The notes below the pieces were generated by a model. That model searched no databases, was not told where the DNA came from, and was given only the letters and a program-made list of their open reading frames with translations. 64,000 nucleotides of DNA from Luzula sylvatica (Eukaryota > Streptophyta > Magnoliopsida > Poales > Juncaceae), in assembly GCA_946800325.1 (NCBI GenBank), contig OX326960.1, positions 10,824,893-10,888,892 on the forward strand, read 5' to 3'. Positions 48,659-61,700 of this stretch are shown here, in pieces; positions within the stretch are counted from its first letter, which is position 1, and each line of letters opens with the position of its first letter. The position numbers and the translations under genes were made by a program.

Positions 48659-50064
48659 TGTTGGTTCAAATTTCCTGATAGTTTGATTATTTCAAAACAC
48701 TGTCAGTACTAATGTATACATCCAGAAAAATGCAGGATAACATAGGTACGATACGAAGATGAAGGAGGACTTGTGAAGGAAGACTTCATTGGATTACATC
48801 AAGAATCAGGACATGAAGTCTCAACATAAACAAGAAAAAAAGAACACAAGGAAGGCCATTGGAATACATCAAGACTCAAGATGTTGAAGCCTTCCGTGAG
48901 TGGGATACGCCACAAATAAACCATAGGTACAAACCTAGTAGAACTCAAGTAAAATCATGTTCAAAATAACAAAGAGTTCAGTCAAGCAGGAAGTGCGTTC
49001 TGAACGAACTCAAAGTCCGTTCAGAACGGACTTGCTAAATATCAAAACTTTAAAGCTTGATTAGAACCAAACGTGTCACAGGGATGTGTGCGTTCGAACG
49101 AACAATCATGTCCGTTCGAACGTACAATTAGAATCCGTTCACCCACCTTCTGTGTGCGTTGAACGGACAATCCTTCCTGTGAACGGAAAATGTCACAGGG
49201 ATGTATGCGTTCGAACGAACACACATGTGCGTTCGAACGGACAACCTGGAATCCGTTCACCCACTTTTCAGTGCGTTGAACGGACTCTTGTTCCTGTGAA
49301 CGCAAAATGCTATGTATAATTGAGTCCGTTACGAACGGACATTGTCCGTTCGAACGGACCCAAGATGTACTTGCACGTTATTTTGAAACGGCTAGTGCAA
49401 ACTTCAAGTGCGTTCTGAACGGACTGTATGCGTTCGAACGCACTACAAGTTTTCTGAAGGATTTCTATGGAGAGTATAAATAGAATCCTTCATGGGTCTC
49501 TCTCTCCCACTTCCTCAATTTGAAACTTTCAAATCTAAAAAGAGAGAAACCCTAAGCTGTGATTTTCTATATCCATTGATAGCTTGAGAAACCTCTTTAG
49601 ATCGTTGATCTACTTTCGATATTCTCCACTAATCGTATCCCACTCACGTGACCGATCACGTTGTAGCTCGATTAGTGAAAAAGTGTAATAGGCTAGTGCA
49701 ACAAAGTGTAAAGAGCCTAAGCTATAGATCGATAGAAGCGTGTAAATCGATCTAGGCAAATCCTTGTAATCGAGTTGAGTTGGAATTCAATCGAAAGCCA
49801 AAAAGAGGCACAAGGCATTCCCGGAGACGTAGGTACTCGCAAATAATTGAGTCGGTCAATTAAACGAGTAAAGGGTGAGTTAAAGCTACAAAGCAACCAC
49901 CTACCGAACTTCGTAAACAAACATCTTGTGTCAAAGTGTTTGTACGGTATCATCTTTATCATCTAAATTATTATTTATTCCGCACCGTAAATTAGGTTTA
50001 AATCTAAACTAAGTGTAAGTTAGATTGCCAAATTTACCCCCCTCTAGGTTAGAATTAACCAACA
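48659..50064 (+). mobile_element. 5' LTR of a Copia-type retrotransposon
   Basis: A 1406-bp LTR from TGTTGGTTCAAATTTCC to AACCAACA, the same family as the solo LTR at 2533-3781. A primer-binding site follows. It contains a TATA box at 49475-49482 and a U3 region (about 48990-49445) crowded with palindromic words around GTTCGAAC and GTTCAGAAC. It interrupts a satellite monomer after GAAGTCTAAC. No 3' LTR is found in the window. Confidence 0.93.
49475..49482 (+). promoter_or_regulatory. LTR TATA box
   Basis: TATAAATA within GGAGAGTATAAATAGAATCC. The same motif stands in the solo LTR in reverse orientation. It marks the likely U3/R boundary region. Confidence 0.7.
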
Positions 50065-50066
50065 AT

Positions 50067-50078
50067 TGGTATCAGAGC
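50067..50078 (+). other. Primer-binding site, initiator tRNA-Met
   Basis: TGGTATCAGAGC two bases after the LTR end. It is complementary to the 3' end of initiator methionine tRNA, the standard primer of plant Copia-type elements. Confidence 0.93.
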
Positions 50079-50131
50079 AAGGTACTAACCATCTCTTTGA
50101 GTATTAGGGATAACTTGTACTTAACGATCAA

Positions 50132-52486
50132 ATGACCGAAATTAATCCTATTGTACAAAACTCATCGATAAATCCGATAAATACCGTACCCAAATCAAAT
50201 ATATCAAACTCACGTGAATTAGATGGAACCAATTGGAGCTCTTGGAAGAAATGCATGCTAAATGCATTCGCTCTCCAAGGACTTGACAAGGTAGTGTTAC
50301 GAGGCTTTGTCTTGGCCCAAGAGGTTGACACGGACGGAAATGTAACCTACCCTGATCAAACTAGGGAAGATAGAACTAATGACATTTACGCTCAAAACTT
50401 AATACTGAACAATGTAATTAGTTCTATCGGATCGCTAGTTGATCATTGTGATAACTCATATGAAATGTGGCGTATGCTCAATGAGAGATACGAGGGCACA
50501 TCTCAAATGAGAAGAACTAATATCATCGGACTTGAACAAGAATTCAACAATCTCCGAATGATTGAGGGAGAGTCCGTTGATAAAATCTGGGCAAAAATCA
50601 ATGTACTAAAAACCCGATATGCCACCCAAAGTGCACCTCTTACTGATGATAGAATTATTGCTAGATTACTTCAATCTATGCCCCGTAGTTGGGAATCTTT
50701 ACGTGTAGCTTTAGGTACAGCGGTAGCCTCACAAGACCTCACGCCTGAAGAATTGGTAAGTCAATTCCAAAATTTCGAGATTCGACTCAAGCAACTCGAT
50801 GAAGAACAAGGAATCTACATACCCTCTCCTCACTCCAAAACCGTAGCTTTGCCCGCCGTGAATGCTAGCAATGACGACAATGCAATGGATGATCTCACGT
50901 TGCGACTCCTAGAGTGGCAAAGGGACGAGAAGCGATTCAACGAGAATCGGAAACAAAAGGGGCTAAAGCTCCATTGCTTTTGGTGCAAGAAAATTGGACA
51001 CATGATGGAGTCATGTTGGACTCTCCATCCGGAAAATTCGAGGTGGATCAAAAAGGATGAGGACCACAAGGATCGGGAAAGGCGAGAGCCCCGATACGAA
51101 AGAAGATACGAGGACAAGGGGCGAGAAAATCGTCAAAACTACAAAGGTAAAGAAATCAATAAGAAAAAGGCATATAAAGCTAACGTCGATTGTAGATGGG
51201 GAGAAACGGACGGGTCAAGCTCATCATCCGACCCGGATGGTCCGTCAAGTCGACACACCGCAAACCGTGCACTAATGGTAAGGATCGATCCTCCACTAAT
51301 GAGCGCAGTGGAAGCGGCCATTAAATCTCTTCGTATTGAACGAGGTCTAACTACTACACATCACACGCCCATGGATGTGGAATCGGAACCATCCACTCCC
51401 AATACCAGCTCAACACATGACCAATGTCATGAGGTACGTACATACTCTCTGCTTGACATAGAATCAATACATAAATCTAAATTTTCTCCCGCATTCAAAC
51501 TAGAACTCGACTCTTGTGACGAGTTTCTTAGAGATGAAGGGAACTCTCAACTAAATGAGGGTAAACTTGAGAGCCCAACACAAGCTCTCAAGGATAAGGT
51601 AGCCTCTCTTGAGCTATCCATTTTGGCATATAAAACTCAAATAAATGAATTTAAAGGTTTTTCAAAGTGTGAGTGTCAAACCCAAAAAGGTGAGATTTCT
51701 CATCTAAAAGTCGAAATTCAAATTCTTAAAGTTGAAAATGAATCCCTGAAGAAGGCTTGTGCAAATATTGCATTGAGTCCTCCTTCATTGGATGATGTTT
51801 TAAAATTGTCATTGATAGGACAAAAGCCAAATGACAAATCCGGTTTAGGATATAAGAAAAATAACGGTAATAAACCCGATTTTTCAATATCTCAAAATCA
51901 AAAATCTAAATGGGAAAACAATAAATTAAGTAGTCATGGAAATGCTTTCATGTACCATGACTACAACCAAGGTAAATATGCTAAAAATGAACAACCTAAA
52001 CGTGTCAATAATAATTATAAGAAAAATCATTATACACAAAATTCACAACCTAGACATACTAATTTGGGAAGAACCGATTGTTTGTTCAAAAGGGGACCAA
52101 ATGGGTATTTCTATGAAGTGACAAATTACACCGAAGCTTCACATCAACAAGGGCCTCCCAAACATTTCACCAACACACATAAACAATTTAAACAAAATAA
52201 TTTTAAGCAAAATAAATTTAAATCAAATAACCTTTATCAAATGCCAAAATCGATAACTCCTAAGAGAAGTAATCCGAATCAACTCTCGGACTATTTTGTG
52301 AAGAGTACCACACCCACAAATAAGCCCACCGTAGCATTTTGTAACTATTGTTGCAAAATTGGTCATATCTCAAACGGTTGTGATCTTCGCAATCCAAAAT
52401 TAAAATCAAACTCAACATGGATGCGTAAAGATCGTCACTCAATGGGCCCCTCTACGTCTTTCGGTATAGGACCTCCTAGGGCTTAA
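50132..52486 (+). CDS. Gag polyprotein of the Copia-type element
   Basis: A 784-codon uninterrupted frame starting 53 bases after the primer site. Residues about 25-235 form the Gag capsid-type domain (UBN2/retrotransposon gag family; landmarks LDGTNWSSWK, YEMWRMLNERYEG, LLQSMPRSWESLR). A first CCHC zinc knuckle begins at Cys282 (CFWCKKIGHMMESC) and a second at Cys737 (CNYCCKIGHISNGC), both CX2CX4HX4C. Between them are a basic, Arg/Lys-rich stretch and a predicted coiled coil (ALKDKVASLELSI, then ILKVENESLKKAC). The protein would package element RNA in virus-like particles. The frame stops with no protease, integrase or RT after it, and what follows is satellite. The intact frame suggests the insertion or truncation is recent. 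Confidence 0.93.
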   Translation: MTEINPIVQNSSINPINTVPKSNISNSRELDGTNWSSWKKCMLNAFALQGLDKVVLRGFVLAQEVDTDGNVTYPDQTREDRTNDIYAQNLILNNVISSIGSLVDHCDNSYEMWRMLNERYEGTSQMRRTNIIGLEQEFNNLRMIEGESVDKIWAKINVLKTRYATQSAPLTDDRIIARLLQSMPRSWESLRVALGTAVASQDLTPEELVSQFQNFEIRLKQLDEEQGIYIPSPHSKTVALPAVNASNDDNAMDDLTLRLLEWQRDEKRFNENRKQKGLKLHCFWCKKIGHMMESCWTLHPENSRWIKKDEDHKDRERREPRYERRYEDKGRENRQNYKGKEINKKKAYKANVDCRWGETDGSSSSSDPDGPSSRHTANRALMVRIDPPLMSAVEAAIKSLRIERGLTTTHHTPMDVESEPSTPNTSSTHDQCHEVRTYSLLDIESIHKSKFSPAFKLELDSCDEFLRDEGNSQLNEGKLESPTQALKDKVASLELSILAYKTQINEFKGFSKCECQTQKGEISHLKVEIQILKVENESLKKACANIALSPPSLDDVLKLSLIGQKPNDKSGLGYKKNNGNKPDFSISQNQKSKWENNKLSSHGNAFMYHDYNQGKYAKNEQPKRVNNNYKKNHYTQNSQPRHTNLGRTDCLFKRGPNGYFYEVTNYTEASHQQGPPKHFTNTHKQFKQNNFKQNKFKSNNLYQMPKSITPKRSNPNQLSDYFVKSTTPTNKPTVAFCNYCCKIGHISNGCDLRNPKLKSNSTWMRKDRHSMGPSTSFGIGPPRA

Positions 52487-52754
52487 GCCCTAACTTGAAA
52501 CACTATACTCCTTAGTATCCCACACCTTAAACCAAATATGTAAGGGGAGTATAGGAAATGGGCTAAATTAAATTCTAGCTAAATTGGTCGAGTCTTATGT
52601 AGATACATCACAAGTGTTAATAGAGGAGTACATTAGAACACTTGTCTCGATAAATAAATCACGATTTCAGTCCAGTGATCACATCTCAGGAACCAGTCCG
52701 TTCGAACGAAAAACATGTGCGTTTGGAACGGACAAATGAAGTCACCAAATACCC
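52487..52754 (+). mobile_element. Truncated 3' remnant of the Copia-type element
   Basis: Non-coding DNA after gag, including GTCCGTTCGAACG-like words (near 52697) of the kind found in the LTR. It ends abruptly in a satellite monomer at about 52754. No pol, polypurine tract or 3' LTR is seen, so the element is deleted at its 3' side. Confidence 0.7.
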
Positions 52755-55700
52755 TCAAATAAAAGTATAACTCAAGCAAAACACTTAATTTTATTGTGGT
52801 ACTCAAAATACTCCGTAATTGAAGACTAACACACATTAATATCGATTTTTTCAAAAATTTGATAAAAATCAAAAACTGAAGCCTAACACCTTCAAAAATT
52901 TCATTTAAGATATTTTTTAAAAACTTGTTAAAATTGATAAAAGAAATAAGCAAAATACTCAATTTTATTGGTGTACTCAAAATAATCCGTAATTGAAGAC
53001 TAACACACAGAAATTTCAATTTTTCAAAAATTTCGTAAAAATCAATAACTGAAGCCTAACACCTTCAAAAAATTCATTTAAGATATTTTTTATAAACTTG
53101 TTAAAATTGATAAAAGAAGTAAGCAAAATACTCAATTTTATTGTGGTACTCAAAATACTCCATAATTGAAGACTAACACACATGAATATCGATTTTTTAA
53201 AAAATTTCTTAAAAATAAAAAACTGAAGTCTAACACCTTCTAAAAATTTCATTTAAGATAATTTTCAAAAACTTGTTAAAATTGATAAAAGAAATAACCA
53301 AAATATACTAAATTTTCTTGTCGTACTCAAAATATTCCAAAAGTGAAGACTAACACACACAAATTTAAATTTTTTCAAAATTTCATAAAAAGGCAAAAAC
53401 TGAAGTCTAACACCTTGAAAAAATTCAATTAAGATATTTTTTAAAAATTTGTTAAAATAAAAATATAACACAAGCAAAATACTCAATTTTCTTGTCGTAC
53501 TCAAAATACTCCGTAATTGAATACTAACACACACAGATTTCAATTTTTTCAAAAAATTCAATTAAGATATTTTTTTAAATAAAATAAAATTGAAGTATAA
53601 CACAAACAAAATATTGAATTTTCGTGTGGAACTCAAAATACTCCGTAATTTTAGGCTAGCACACAAAAATTTCATAACAATGCAAAAATTGATGTCTAAC
53701 ACCTTCAAAAAATTCAATAAAGATATTTTTCAAAAAATTGTTAAAATAAAAGTATTACTCAAGGAAAATAGTCAATTTTCTTGTCGTACTACAAATACTC
53801 CGTAATTGAAGACTAACACACACAAATTTAATTTTTTTCAAAAAATTCTTAAAAATGCTAAAATTGAAGTCTAACACCTTCAAAAAATTGAATTAAGATA
53901 TTTTTTAAAAACTTGTTAAAATAAAAGTATAACTCAAGCAAAACATTCAATTTTATTGTGGTACTCAAAATACTCCTTAATTGAAGACTAACACACATAA
54001 ATATCGATTTTTTCAAAAATTTGATAAAAATCAAAAACTGAAGTCTGACACCTTCAAAAATTTCATTTAAGATATTTTTTAAAAACTTGTTAAAATTGAT
54101 AAAAGAAATAAGCAAAATACTCAATTTTATTGTGGTACTCAACATAATCCGTAATTGAAGACTAACACAAATAAATTTCGATTTTTCAAAAATTTCGTAA
54201 AAATCAAAAACTGAAGTCTAACACCTTCAAAAAATTCATTTAAGATATTTTTTTTATAAACTTGTTAAAATTGATAAAAGAAATAAGCAAAATACTCAAT
54301 TTTATTGTGGTACTAAAAATACTCCATAATTGAAGACTAACACACATAAATTTCGTTTTTTAAAAAATTTCTTAAAAATCAAAAACTGAAGTCAAACACC
54401 ATCAAAAAATTTCATTTAAGATACTTTTAAAAAACTTGTTAAAATTGATAAAAGAAATAACCAAAATACTAAATTTTCTTGTCGTACTCAAAATACTCCG
54501 AAATTGAAGAATAACACACACAAATTTCAATTTTTTCAAAATTTTCATAAAAATGCAAAAACTGAAGTCTAACACCATGAAAAAAATTCAATTAAGATAT
54601 TTTTTAAAAACTTGTTAAAATAAAAGTATAACACAAGCAAAATACTCAATTTTCTTGTCGTACTCAAAATACTCTGTAATTGAAGACGAACACACACAGA
54701 TTTCAATTTTTTCAAAAATTTCTTAAAAATGCAAAAACTGAAGTCTAACACCTTCAAAAAATTCAATTAAGATAGTTTTTTAAATAAAATAAAAGTGAAG
54801 TATAACACAAACAAAATATTGAATTTTCATGTCGAACTCAAAATACTCCGTAATTTTAGGCTAACACAAACAAATTTTAATTTTTTAAAACATTTCATAA
54901 AAATGCAAAAACTGATGTGTAACACCTTCAAAAAATTCAATTAAGATATTTTTTAAAAACTTGTTAAAATAAAAGTATAACTCAAGGAAAATACTCAATT
55001 TTCTTGTCGTACTACAAATACTCCGTAATTGAAGACTAACACACACAAATTTAATTTTTTTCAAAAAATTCTTAAAAATGCTAAAATTAAAGTCTAACAC
55101 CTTCAAAAAATTCAATTAAGATATTTTTTAAAAACTTGTTAAAATAAAAGTATAACTCAAGCAAAACATTCAATTTTATTGTGGTACTCAAAATACTCGT
55201 AATTGAAGACTAACACACATAAATATCGATTTTTTCAAAAATTTGATAAAAATAAAAAACTGAAGTCTGACACCTTCAAAAATTTCATTTAAGATATTTT
55301 TTAAAAACTTGTTAAAATTGATAAAAGAAATAAGCAAAATACTCAATTTTATGGTGGTACTCAAAATAATCCGTAATTGAAGACTAAAACACATAAATTT
55401 CGATTTTTCAAAAATTTCGTAAAAATCAAAAACTGAAGTCTAACACCTTCAAACAATTCATTTAAGATATTTTTTATAAACTTGTTAAAATTGATAAAAG
55501 AAATAAGAAAAATTCTCAATTTTATTGTGGTACTCAAAATACTCCATAATTGAAGACTAACACACATAAATTTCGATTTTTCAAAAATTTCTTAAAAATC
55601 AAGAACTGAAGTCTAACACCTTCAAAAAATTTCATTTACGATAATTTTCAAAAACTTGTTCAAATTGATAAAAGAAATAACCAAAATACAAAATTTTCTT

Positions 55701-58700
55701 GTCGTACTCAAAATACTCCAAAATTGAAGACTAACACAGACAAATTTCAATTTTTTCAAAATTTTCATAAAAATGCTAAAACTGAAGTCTAGCACCTTGA
55801 AAAAAATTCAATTAAGATATTTCTTAAAAATTTGTTAAAATAAAAGTATAACACAAGCAAAATACTCAAATTTCTTGTCGTACTCAAAATACTCCGGAAT
55901 TGAAGACTAACACACACAGATTTCAATTTTTTCAAAAATTTCTGAAAAATGCAAAAACTGAAGTCTAACACCTTCAAAAAATTCAATTAAGATATTTTTT
56001 TAAATAAAATAAAATTGAAGTACAACAGAAACAAAATATTGAATTTTCATGTCGAACTCAAAATACTCCGTAATTTTAGGCTAACACACAAAAATTTCAA
56101 TTTTTAAAAAAAATTCATAAAAATGCAAAAACTGATGTCTAACACCTTCAAAAAAATTCAATAAAGATATTTTTCAAAAACTTGTTAAAATGAAAGTATT
56201 ACTCAAGGAAAATACTCAATTTTCTTGTCGTACTACAAATACTCCGTAATTGAAGACTAACACACACAAATTTAATTTTTTTCAAAAAATTCTTAAAAAT
56301 GCTGAAATTGAAGTCTAACACCTTCATAAAATTCAATTAAGATATTTTTTAAAAACTTGTTAAAATAAAAGTATAACTCAAGCAAAACATTCAATTTTAT
56401 TGTGGTACTCAAAATACTCCGTAATTGAAGACTAACACACATAAATATCGATTTTTTCAAAAATTTGATAAAAATCAAAAACTGAAGTCTCACACCTTCA
56501 AAAATTTCATTTAAGATACTTTTTCAAAACTTCTTAAAATTGATAAAAGAAATAAGCAAAATAATCAATTTTATTGTGGTACTCAAAATAATCCGTAATT
56601 GAAGACTAACACAAATAAATTTCGATTTTTCAAAAATTTCGTAAAAATAAAAAACTGAAGTCTAACACCTTCAAAAAATTCATTTAAGATATTTTTTTTA
56701 TAAACTTGTTAAAATTGATAAAAGAAATAAGCAAAATACTCAATATTATTGTGGTACTAAAAATACTCCATAATTGAAGACTAACACACAAAAATTTTGT
56801 TTTTTCAAAAATTTCTTAAAAATAAAAAACTGAAGTCTAACACCTTCAAAAAATTTCATTTAAGATACTTTTCAAAAACTAGTTAAAATTGATAAAAGAA
56901 ATAACCAAAATACTAAATTTTCTTGTCGTACTCAAAATACTCCGAAATTGAAGAATAACACACACAAATTTCAATTTTTTCAAAATTTTCATAAAAATGC
57001 AAAAACTGAAGTCTAACACCTTGAAAAAATTCAATTAAGATATTTTTTAAAAACTTGTTAAAATAAAAGTATAACACAAGCAAAATACTCAATTTTCTTG
57101 TCGTACTCAAAATACTCCGTAATTGAAGACGAACACAAACAGATTTCAATTTTTTCAAAACTTTCTGAAAAATGCAAAAACTGAAGTCACCTTCAAAAAA
57201 TTCAATTAAGATATTTTTTTAAATAAAATAAAATTGAAGTACAACACAAACAAAATATTGAATTTTCATGTCGAACTCAAAATACTCCGTAATTTTAGGC
57301 GAACACACAAAAATTTCAATTTTTTTAAAAATTTCATAAAAATGCAAAAACGGATGTCTAACACCTTCAAAAAATTTAATAAAGATATTTTTCAAAAACT
57401 TGTTAAAATGAAAGTATTACTCAAGGAAAATACTCAATTTTCTTGCCGTACTAGAAATACTCCGTAATTGAAGACTAACACACACAAATTTAATTTTTTC
57501 AAAAAATTCTTAAAAATGCTAAAATTGAAGTCTAACACCTTCAAAAAATTCAATTAAGATATTTTTTAAAAACTTGTTAAAATAAAAGTATAACTCAAGC
57601 AAAACATTTAATTTTATTGTGGGACTCAAAATACTCCGTAATTGAAGACTAACACACATAAATATCGATTTTTTCAAAAATTTGATAAAAATAAAAAACT
57701 GAAGTCTCACACCTTCAAAAATTTCATTTAAGATACTTTTTAAAAACTTGTTAAAATTGATAAAAGAAATAAGCAAAATACACAATTTTATTGTGGTACT
57801 CAAAATAATCCGTAATTGAAGACTAACACAAATAAATTTCGATTTTTCAAAAATTTCGTAAAAATCAAAAACTGAAGTCTAACACCTTCAAAAAATTCAT
57901 TTAAGATATTTTTTTTTATAAACTTGTTAAAATTGATAAAAGAAATAAGCAAAATACTCAATTTTATTGTGGTACTAAAAATACTCCATAATTGAAGACT
58001 AACACACATTAATTTCGTTTTTTCAGAAATTTCTTAAAAATAATAAACTGAAGTCTAACACCTTCAAAAAATTTCATTTATGATACTTTCCAAAAACTTG
58101 TTAAAATTGATAAAAGAAATAACCAAAATACTAAATTTTCTTGTCGTACTCAAAATACTCCGAAATTGAAGAATAACACAAACAAATTTCAATTTTTTCA
58201 AAATTTTAATAAAAATGCAAAAACTGATGTCTAACACCTTCAAAAAATTCAATTAAGATATTTTTTAAAAACTTGTTAAAATAAAAGTATAACACAAGCA
58301 AAATACTCAATTTTCTTGTCGTACTCAAAATACTCCGTAATTGAAGACAAACACACAGATTTCAATTTTTTCAAAAATTTCTGAAAAATGCAAAAACTGA
58401 AGTCTAACACCTTCAAAAAATTCAATTAAGATATTTTTTTAAATAAAATAAAATTGAAGTATAACACAAAAAAAATATTGAATTGTCATGTCGAACTCAA
58501 AATACTCCGTAATTTTAGGCTAACACACACAAATTTCAATTTTTTTAAAAATTTCATAAAAATGGAAAAACTGATGTCTAACACCTTCAAAAAATTCAAT
58601 TAAGATATTTTTTAAAATATTGTTAAAATAAAAGTATAACTCAAGGAAAATACTCAATTTTCTTGTCGTACTACAAATACTCCGTAATTGAAGACTAACA

Positions 58701-61700
58701 CACACAAATTTAATTTTTTTCAAACAATTCTTAAAAATGCTAAAATTGAAGTCTAACACTTTCAAAAAATTCAATTAAGATATTTCTTAAAAACTTGTTA
58801 AAATAAAAGTATAACTCAAGCAAAAAATTCAATTTTATTGTGGTATTCAAAATACTCCGTAATTGAAGACTAACACACATAAATATCGATTTTTTCAAAA
58901 ATTTGATAAAAATCAAAAACTGAAGTCTCACACCTTCAAAAATTTCATTTAAGATATTTTTTAAAAACTTGTTAAAATTTATAAAAGAAATAAGCAAAAT
59001 ACTCAATTTTATTGTGGTACTCAAAATAATCCGTAAATGAAGACTAACACAAATAAATTTCGATTTTTCAAAAATTTCGTAAAAATAAAAAACTGAAGTC
59101 TAACACCTTCAAAAAATTCATTTAAGATATTTTTTTTATAAACTTGTTAAAATTGATAAAAGAAATAAGCAAAATACTCAATTTTATTGTGGTACTATAA
59201 ATACTCCATAATTGAAGACTAACACACATAAATTTCGTTTTTTCAAAAATTTCTTAAAAATGAAAAACTGAAGTCTATAGCACCTTGAAAAAGTTCAATT
59301 AAGATATTTTTTAAAAACTTGTCAAAATAAAAGTATAACACAAGCAAAATACTCAATTTTCTTGTCGTACTCAAAATACTCCGTAATTGAAGACGAACAC
59401 ACAAAGATTTCAATTTTTTTAAAATTTTCCGAAAAATGCAAAAACTGAAGTCTAACACCTTCAAAAAATTCAATTAAGATATTTTTTTAAATAAAATAAA
59501 ATTGAAGTACAACACAAACAAAATATTGAATTTTCATGTCGAACTCAAAATACTCCGTAATTTTAGGCTAACACACAAAAATTTAAATTTTTTAAAAAAT
59601 TTCATAAAAATGCAAAAACGGATGTCTAACACCTTCAAAAAATTCAATAAAGATATTTTTACAAAAAATGTTAAAATTGAAGTTTAACACAAGCAAAATA
59701 CACAATTTTCATGTGGTATTCAAAATACTCTGTAATTGAAGTCTAACACATACAACTTTAATTTTTTTCAAAAATTTCAAAAAAATGCAAAAGCAGAGGT
59801 CTAAAACCTTCAAAAAATTCAGTAAAGATATTTTTACAAAAAATGTTAAAATTGAAGTTTAACACAAGCAAAATACACAATTTTCATGCCATAATCAAAA
59901 TAATACGTAATTGAAAACTAACACACTAATTTTATTTTTGTCAAAAAATTCTTAAAACTGGAAAAACTTAAGTCTATCACATTACAAATATTGAATTGAG
60001 ATATTTAAAAAAAAATGTTAAAACTGAAGTGTAACACCCGCAAAATACTCAATTTTCATGTCGTACTCATAATAATCCTTAATTGAAGACTAACACACAA
60101 AAATTTCGGTTTTTTCAAAAATATCTTAAAAATGCAAAAACTGAAGTGTGACACCTTCAGAAAATTCAATTAAGATATTTTATGAAAAAATGTTAAAATT
60201 GAAGTGTAAGAAAAGCATAATACTCAATTTTCGTGTTGTACCTATCATACTCCATAATTGAAGACTAACACACACAAATATCAATTTTTATAAAAATTTC
60301 ATAAAAATGCAAAAACTGATGTCTAACACCTTCAAAAAATCCAATGAAGATATTTTTTAAAAACATGTTAAAATAAAAGTACAACTCAAGAAAAATACTC
60401 AATTTTCTTGTCGTACTACAAATACTCCTTAATTGAAGACTAACACACATAAATTTAATTTTTTTAAAAAAAATCTTAAAAATGCTAAAATTGAAGTCTA
60501 GCACCTTCAAAAAATTCGATTAAGATATTTTTTAAAAACTTGTTAAAATAAAAGTATAACTCAAGCAAAACACTCAATTTTATTGTGGTACTGAAAATAC
60601 TCCATAATTGAAGACTAACACACATAAATATCGATTTTTTCAAAAATTTGATAAAAATAAAAAACTGAAGTCTAACACCTTCAAAAAATTCATTTGAGAT
60701 ATTTTTTAAAAACTTGTTAAAATAGATAATAGAAATAAGTAAAATACTCAATTTTATTGTGGTACTCAAAATACTTCGTAATTGAAGACTAACACACATG
60801 AATATCGATTTTTTCAAAAATTTCTTAAAAATAAAAAACTGAAGTCTATAACACCTTCAAAAAATTCATTTAATATAATTTTCAAAAACTTGTCAAAATT
60901 GATAAAAGAAATAACCAAAATACTAAATTTTCTTGTCGTACTCAAAATACTCCGAAATTGAAGACTAACACACACAAATTTCAATTTTTTCAAAATTTTC
61001 ATAAAAATGCAAAAACTGAAGTCTAACACCATGAAAAAAATTCAATTAAGATATTTTTTAAAAACTTGTTAAAATAAAAGTATAACACAAGCAAAATACT
61101 CAATTTTCTTGTCGTACTCAAAATACTCCGTAATTGAAGACTAACACACACAGATTTCAATTTTTTAAAAAATTTCTGAAAAATGCAAAAACTGAAGTCT
61201 AACACCTTCAAAAATTTCATTTAAGATATTTTTTAAAAACTTGTTAAAATTTATAAAAGAAATAAGCAAAATACTCAATTTTATTGTGGTACTCAAAATA
61301 ATCCGTAATTGAAGACTAACACACATAAATTTCGATTTTTCAAAAATTTCGTAAAAATCAAAAACTGAAGTCTAACACCTTCAAAAAATTCATTTAAGAT
61401 ATTTTTTATAAACTTGTTAAAATTGATAAAAGAAATTAGCAAAATAATCAATTTTATTGTGGTACTCAAAATACACCATAATTGAAGACTAACACACATA
61501 AATTTCGTTTTTTCAAAAATTTCTTAAAAATAAAAATCTGAAGTCTAACACATTCAAAAAATTCATTTAAGATATTTTTCAAAAACTTGTTAAAATTGAT
61601 AAAAGAAATAACCAAAATACTAAATTTTCTTGTCGTACTCAAAATACTCCGAAATAGAAGACTAACACACACAAATTTCAATTTTTTCAAAATTTTCATA

